This document shows, in pieces, positions 59,413 through 64,000 of a stretch of 64,000 nucleotides of DNA. Both the position numbers and the translations under genes were made by a program. The notes below the pieces were generated by a model, which worked only from the letters and a program-made list of their open reading frames with translations, had not been told where the DNA came from and did no database searches. Location: positions 1 to 64,000 of the forward strand of contig JAILLE010000020.1 in the NCBI GenBank assembly GCA_024693285.1, in the 5' to 3' direction. The DNA comes from Bacteroidales bacterium. GTDB taxonomy: Bacteria; Bacteroidota; Bacteroidia; Bacteroidales; UBA932. Numbering within the stretch: position 1 is the first letter of the stretch; each line of letters starts with the position of its first letter.

Positions 59413-61191
59413 ATGAAAAACGCATTGAAATATATTATCGTGGCGATTGTCATCGCCTTTGGCGCCTCCTCATGCGAGAAGTTCCTGGACCGTCCTTCCG
59501 AGGATAGCTTCACAACCGGCGATTTCTATAAGAATGACGCGCAGGTGGAGCAGGGTATCAATTACCTCTATAACTCTCCTTGGTACGACATCATCCGTTT
59601 CTATATTTACGGATCCGAGACAATGTGCGGTAACGTGTATCAGGGGCAGAACGCCTATACAACCCTTACAGTCAACGGTACCGACCAGGATCTTAAGAAT
59701 ATGTCCTACTCACTTTGGGCTGTCAACGCGCAGTGCAACACTGTTATCAAGAATATCCTCGAGGCTGATGGAAACGCTTCCCAGGCCACGAAGAACCGTT
59801 GCATAGGTGAGGCCCTCGCATGGAAGGCTATGGCTTATTTCCTGTTGGTCCGCACCTTTGGTGACGTTCCTATTATCCACGACAACACCGAGGTTATCAA
59901 GGAAGCCACCTACAACGAGGTCAGCAAGGTCCAGAAGGCTGATGTTTACGAATATATCGTCCTGACTCTTGAGAAAGCCCTCGAGCTCCTTCCCAAGAAC
60001 GCTTATATCGGCAAGCTTAACAGGATCGACTACTATGCCGCCGAGGCTCTTCTTTCCAAGGTTTACCTGACCAAGGCTGGAGTCAATGGTTCTCTTGACC
60101 AGAATGACCTGGCTGCCGCCAAGAGGTATGCCGAGGATGTGATCAAGAACTCAGGTCGTAGCCTTACTCCTAAGTATTCTGACATTTTCAGGATGACTCC
60201 GGACAAGTTCCAGCAGACTGGCGAGTGTCTCTTCACTTGGCATTGGCAGTGCAAAGAGGAGAACTGGACATCCCAGAACTCCATCCAGTGCGATGTGGGT
60301 AACGTCGGATTCGACGAGAACGGCAACCTCTGGGGTGACTGGAAAGGCCCCACTGTCGATCTTCAGTCCGCTTTCGGAGTTTCCGCTATTGAGAATCCCG
60401 AGGAAAGGAAAGATGTGGATGACCGTCGTCAAGCCACTATGATGATGTTCGGTGACTTCTATGACTATTTCTGGACAGACAAGGGCGGCTTTGATTTCTA
60501 CCGTTTCTTCTATGATCCCAGCTATTGCCCGGGAGGTTTCGACACCAATGCTTCCAACAAGACTTTCGGTTGCCAGACCGGAGCCAATTATGCCAAGCAT
60601 ATCTATGGTGACGTGGCTGACCACGTGGCCGCTTTCGGCTATCCTTCATTCGGTATGTACAACCAGCTTCCTACTCACATCCTTCGCTTGGGTGACATCT
60701 ACCTCGTCTACGCCGAGGCCGCTCTCCTTACAGGAGACTCCGCCACGGCTCTGGAGTATGTCAACAAGATCCGTGAGAGGGCTCACGCGAAGCCTTTGAC
60801 CAGTGTCACTTATGATGATATCTGGAAAGAACGCCGCCTTGAGCTCGCTCTCGAGGGAGACCGCTGGTACGATTATGTACGTCGCTCATACTATGATGCC
60901 AACGCTTGTATCGCTGACCTCCTTGCCCAGAAACGCTCTGGCTATAATGGCCTCGACGGTCTTTACAAGCAGTTTGTCACTGACGCGCAGGAGAACTATG
61001 TCGGTCCTGGCGCCCGCGCCTGGGATACCTCCAGCGTCACTTACAACGCTGACCAGGAGCTGACGGATGTCAAGCCTTCGATGTTCTACATGCCGTTCCC
61101 TACCGAGGATGTCGTCATGAACCCCAATGTCGGTTCCACTTCTGAGCCGATTCATGTAGATGTCCGTGAGACTTATTCATATGACTTTTAA
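59413..61191 (+). CDS. SusD/RagB-type surface lipoprotein
   Basis: This 592-residue protein has a signal peptide with lipobox ASSC and the RagB/SusD TPR-like fold: EKFLDRPSEDSFTTGDFYKND at the mature N-terminus, CIGEALAWKAMAYFLLVRTFGDVPII (cited in part), LGDIYLVYAEAALLTGD, and VNKIRERAH followed by DDIWKERRLELALEGDRWYDYVRR (cited in part). It forms the ligand-binding lid over SusC. Two ATGs compete: 59398, one base after the SusC stop, and 59413. The second is preceded by GGAGG at 8 bases and gives the usual signal peptide length, so I choose it. Confidence 0.95.
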   Translation: MKNALKYIIVAIVIAFGASSCEKFLDRPSEDSFTTGDFYKNDAQVEQGINYLYNSPWYDIIRFYIYGSETMCGNVYQGQNAYTTLTVNGTDQDLKNMSYSLWAVNAQCNTVIKNILEADGNASQATKNRCIGEALAWKAMAYFLLVRTFGDVPIIHDNTEVIKEATYNEVSKVQKADVYEYIVLTLEKALELLPKNAYIGKLNRIDYYAAEALLSKVYLTKAGVNGSLDQNDLAAAKRYAEDVIKNSGRSLTPKYSDIFRMTPDKFQQTGECLFTWHWQCKEENWTSQNSIQCDVGNVGFDENGNLWGDWKGPTVDLQSAFGVSAIENPEERKDVDDRRQATMMMFGDFYDYFWTDKGGFDFYRFFYDPSYCPGGFDTNASNKTFGCQTGANYAKHIYGDVADHVAAFGYPSFGMYNQLPTHILRLGDIYLVYAEAALLTGDSATALEYVNKIRERAHAKPLTSVTYDDIWKERRLELALEGDRWYDYVRRSYYDANACIADLLAQKRSGYNGLDGLYKQFVTDAQENYVGPGARAWDTSSVTYNADQELTDVKPSMFYMPFPTEDVVMNPNVGSTSEPIHVDVRETYSYDF

Positions 61192-61202
61192 TTCGAGAAA
61201 AG

Positions 61203-62507
61203 ATGAAAGTTAAGACAATATACACAAGCCTTCTCCTGGGTGCGGTCCTTCTGGCTGCCTGCGACTCCGTTGATTATCCGGACCGTTTTGTCCAGACATC
61301 GGGAGTCCCCACAGTGGATTTCATCCGCTATGCCAACAAGGATGTTGTCATCACCCAGGCCAATATGGAGGAGATCGTGTGCATCGTCGGTGACAACCTC
61401 ACCAGCGTTCACGACATCTATTTCAACGATCAGGCGGCTATACTGAACTCCAGCTATATGACCGCTAAGACCCTCGTAGTCGCTATTCCCAAGACTATGC
61501 CGGTCGAACAGACCGACAAGATCTACCTGATCACCAAGGATGGCCAGCAAGTGACCTATGATTTCAAGGTCCTTCCTCCTGCCCCGAAGATCACCACCAT
61601 GTCACTCGAGTGGGCCCAGCCTGGAGAGACTGTCACGATCAACGGATCTTACCTCTTCGCTCCTGTCGAGGTTGAGTTCCCCGGTGTTGATCCTGTGACT
61701 GCCACTGCTGGCGACGGCTCGTCAATCAATGTGGTTGTTCCTGATGGCGCCCAGCCCGGAAAGATCAAGGTTACGACATCTTCCGGAACCGCCCAGTCAG
61801 TGTTCATGTACAAGGATTCCAGAGGAATGCTGTTCAATTTCGATAACGATCCTCACCCGACCAACCATGGTTGGCACGCTCAGGTCGTTGAGACCGATGA
61901 GACCGCCCTCTCCGGCAACTTCCTCCGTCTTGGTGGCGTTGATGTCACCCTGGACGCTGAGGGTGGCTGGAAAGATGGTAACTTCTCCTTTGAGTACTGG
62001 CCCGGCGATTGGGACGATCCTGTGTCCTATGCTGACAGCCCCCGCCTTACAGACTTTGTCGATTTCACCAACTGGAAGAATATGGCTCTCAAGTTCGAGC
62101 TTTATATCCCCAGTGCCAATGCCTGGAAGGCTGGAGCTATGCAAATCATCATCGGAGGCGTTGATGTCGTCACCGGTGGTGCCGAAGGCGCGGTTGACAA
62201 AGATGGCAATGTCACCGCCGGAGCTAACAACAAGTTCATAAGCGGCGACGGTGTGCCTCAGGCTCCCCGCGCGCTGTATATCCCTTGGAAGTCAAGCGGT
62301 TCGTTCGATACCGGCGACAAGTGGGTGACTGTCACCATCCCTTACACTGATTTCGCTTATAAGTCGGACGGAACAGCTAATACTGCGGAGATTACTCCCG
62401 CTTCCTTCTCTTCCCTCACCATCTTCGTATGGAGTGGCGGCGTGACTGGAACCGAGTGCCAGCCGGTCATCAAGATCGACAACATCCGCGCTGTCCCTTA
62501 CAAATAA
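61203..62507 (+). CDS. Surface glycan-binding protein (SGBP-B type)
   Basis: This 434-residue lipoprotein (lipobox LAAC) sits in the SusE/SGBP position after susD. The first half holds two Ig-like/IPT (TIG) domains (TTMSLEWAQPGETVTINGSYLFAPVEVEFPG, cited in part). The second half, from about residue 205, is a jelly-roll binding domain like the C-terminal domain of SGBP-B proteins (MLFNFDNDPHPTNHGWHAQVV, FSFEYWPGDWDDP, KIDNIRAVPYK), with many exposed Trp and Tyr residues. It should hold mannan at the cell surface for the mannanase and SusCD. Gap to susD is 11 bases. Confidence 0.9.
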   Translation: MKVKTIYTSLLLGAVLLAACDSVDYPDRFVQTSGVPTVDFIRYANKDVVITQANMEEIVCIVGDNLTSVHDIYFNDQAAILNSSYMTAKTLVVAIPKTMPVEQTDKIYLITKDGQQVTYDFKVLPPAPKITTMSLEWAQPGETVTINGSYLFAPVEVEFPGVDPVTATAGDGSSINVVVPDGAQPGKIKVTTSSGTAQSVFMYKDSRGMLFNFDNDPHPTNHGWHAQVVETDETALSGNFLRLGGVDVTLDAEGGWKDGNFSFEYWPGDWDDPVSYADSPRLTDFVDFTNWKNMALKFELYIPSANAWKAGAMQIIIGGVDVVTGGAEGAVDKDGNVTAGANNKFISGDGVPQAPRALYIPWKSSGSFDTGDKWVTVTIPYTDFAYKSDGTANTAEITPASFSSLTIFVWSGGVTGTECQPVIKIDNIRAVPYK

Positions 62508-62522
62508 TAGGAGGAATTGAAT

Positions 62523-64000
62523 ATGAAGAATATATTTAAATATTCCATTCTCGCGACTCTTATTGTCGCGATGTCAGGCTTGACCGCTTGCCAGCAGGAA
62601 GAACTGGACACTGACCAGTATGCCGGTAAGCTCGCCCTTGCCGCGATCGCTCCGAACCCCGTGATGAGGGGTGCCCAGCTTCGTGTCATCGGTGCCAACC
62701 TCGACAAAGTGACGGAGGTCCGCTTCGCGGGCGGAGCGACAGTCACTTCCATAGAGAAGGTCGCTGCCGGCGAGCGTAGTGAGATTCGTCTCACTGTCCC
62801 TATGGATGCCGCTGTAGGCCCTGTCACTGTTGTCACAAGTGATGGTCTTACCGCTTCCACCAGATTTGACCTGGAGTACACCGAGCCGATCGTTTTCAGC
62901 TCTTTCGCTCCGGCGACAGTCTTGTCTGGAGACGTTGTCACCATCAAGGGTGAATATCTGAACAATGTCAGGGAAGTTATCCTCGGAGGTGGTGTCTATG
63001 TCACTGAGTTCAACAGCCAGTCTGGCAGTGAGCTTTCCTTCAAGGTTCCCGCCAACGCGGTTTCCGGTTATGTCATTGTCGGTGATGTCAACGAGATTGA
63101 GGATCAGAACACTATTCCGAACCAGATCTATTCAGGTACCGAACTTGTGGTCGGAGATCCTACCGTCGCTGTTGCTGACACCACCACATACAAGAGCGGT
63201 GATGTCATCACCGTCTCCGGATCCCATCTGGATATGATTGAGAAAATCAACCTGACAGGAGCAGCTGATGTGGAATTCAAGCTCGCCGAGGACGGTAACT
63301 CTATCAGTTTCAATCTTCCGCCTTCCGCTAGCGACGGCCAGATAGTCCTCACCTCATTTGCGGGTAAGGAGTTCCAAGCCGGAGCGATCATCTCTCTGAA
63401 TGTGACCGATCTTGAGGTCGCCTCTCTCGCTGAGGACGAGCGCTACAAGGCTGGCTCAGACGTGTCGATCACCGGTTCCGATCTTGACCTTGTCACTAAG
63501 GTTGAGTTCACTGGTGCCGAGGCCCAGTGGTATCTCGATGGTGAAAACATCGTCGCCACGGTCCCTGCTGGTGCCAAGGATGGCGGTCTCACTGTTACTC
63601 TCGCTTCCGGGAAACAGGCCTACAGCTCAGAGATCGCTGTTGTCAAGCCTGTTGCCACTGCGGTTGACAAGAATGAGGCGGTAGCCGGCCAGACTAATAT
63701 CGTCGTCACCGGTACCGATCTCGATCTTGTCACTGGTGTCACGATTGGTGATAAGGAACACGGATTCATTGACTGTAAGTTCGATATCCTGACCGCTGAT
63801 TCCGTAAAGGTGGCTGTCTCGAAAGACGCTTACACGGGTCCTCTTACCCTTACCGCCGCCAATGGAGACAACACTGCGACCGAAGCCATTACCGTCACCT
63901 ACGACGAGGCGGTTTCCGTGACCTTCGCACAGCCTTCATTTGCTCTCGGAAAGAAGATAGCTATAACCGGAAAGAATCTCCTGAATGTGGAGCAGTTGTC
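62523..64000 (+). CDS. Multi-TIG (IPT) domain surface lipoprotein, cut by window end
   Basis: The visible 492 residues start with a signal peptide and lipobox (LTAC), then six tandem IPT/TIG-type repeats of about 80 residues, each with a G-x-x-x-x-x-G-x-x-L-x-x-V core: RGAQLRVIGANLDKVTEVRF, SGDVVTIKGEYLNNVREVIL, SGDVITVSGSHLDMIEKINL, AGSDVSITGSDLDLVTKVEF, AGQTNIVVTGTDLDLVTGV, LGKKIAITGKNLLNVEQL. No stop codon occurs before base 64000. The repeats probably form a rod that carries a C-terminal binding or enzyme domain away from the membrane. It lies 15 bases after the SGBP gene, and AGGAGG-like bases (GGAGG) lie just before its ATG. Confidence 0.9.
   Translation, partial: MKNIFKYSILATLIVAMSGLTACQQEELDTDQYAGKLALAAIAPNPVMRGAQLRVIGANLDKVTEVRFAGGATVTSIEKVAAGERSEIRLTVPMDAAVGPVTVVTSDGLTASTRFDLEYTEPIVFSSFAPATVLSGDVVTIKGEYLNNVREVILGGGVYVTEFNSQSGSELSFKVPANAVSGYVIVGDVNEIEDQNTIPNQIYSGTELVVGDPTVAVADTTTYKSGDVITVSGSHLDMIEKINLTGAADVEFKLAEDGNSISFNLPPSASDGQIVLTSFAGKEFQAGAIISLNVTDLEVASLAEDERYKAGSDVSITGSDLDLVTKVEFTGAEAQWYLDGENIVATVPAGAKDGGLTVTLASGKQAYSSEIAVVKPVATAVDKNEAVAGQTNIVVTGTDLDLVTGVTIGDKEHGFIDCKFDILTADSVKVAVSKDAYTGPLTLTAANGDNTATEAITVTYDEAVSVTFAQPSFALGKKIAITGKNLLNVEQL

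Overview
The window looks like a chromosomal segment of a gut- or rumen-type member of the Bacteroidales. The evidence is SusC/SusD-type outer-membrane pairs, many lipoprotein-exported glycoside hydrolases, several families typical of the phylum (DUF4251, DUF4886, DUF2795, SGBP with TIG domains), tRNA genes without an encoded CCA, few Shine-Dalgarno sequences, and repeated -7 boxes of the Bacteroidetes form TAnnTTTG. Moderate G+C is an impression only. No phage, insertion sequence, integron or CRISPR array was seen. Genus cannot be fixed from the sequence.

Layout. 1-7134 is mostly housekeeping: the start of fabD, tRNA-Arg(CCG) with an unusual duplicated terminator, an S9 peptidase with a WYL regulator, tsaD, a COG2509-type flavoprotein and a cytidylate-kinase-like protein. 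7118-18202 is accessory sugar metabolism: two head-to-head GH78 rhamnosidase-like paralogues, a Tat-exported Gfo/Idh/MocA oxidoreductase with a DUF1080 (3-keto-disaccharide hydrolase family) lipoprotein and an acidic-repeat lipoprotein, then a GDPD and a CE7-like esterase. 18328-26537 is a tight six-gene run: pgi, a GHMP kinase resembling plant galacturonokinase, a sugar nucleotidyltransferase, a GH99/WbsX-like lipoprotein, a DUF2207 membrane protein and a GH51 arabinofuranosidase. A trehalase-like enzyme, tRNA-Asp, Hsp20, a TonB-dependent receptor, a DUF4886 protein, a purine nucleoside phosphorylase, uvrA, a probable structured RNA, DUF47, and folE with a lytic transglycosylase and DUF4251 follow up to about 39 kb.

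39367-44678 carries an alpha/beta hydrolase, a DUF362 ferredoxin-like protein, an M28 peptidase and a beta-propeller protein. 44679-48943 is a tight four-gene minus-strand operon: exported TIM-barrel isomerase lipoprotein, Tat-exported oxidoreductase, FucP-like transporter, PfkB sugar kinase. This reads as a route that alters a sugar or glycoside outside the cytoplasm, imports it and phosphorylates it. 49006-52896 holds a CE15-like esterase, an SDR dehydrogenase, a CBM9-like protein and a GH130 enzyme.

53926 to the end is a polysaccharide utilisation locus, probably for beta-mannan: AraC regulator, GH5_7-like mannanase lipoprotein, SusC, SusD, a surface glycan-binding protein and a multi-TIG lipoprotein cut by the window end. 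A 12-base motif sits exactly 8 bp upstream of the -7 box of both the regulator gene and the mannanase gene, and is the best regulatory lead in the window.

The genome is very compact: several convergent pairs overlap or abut at their stop codons, and the tRNA-Asp promoter is laid over what looks like the hsp20 terminator.
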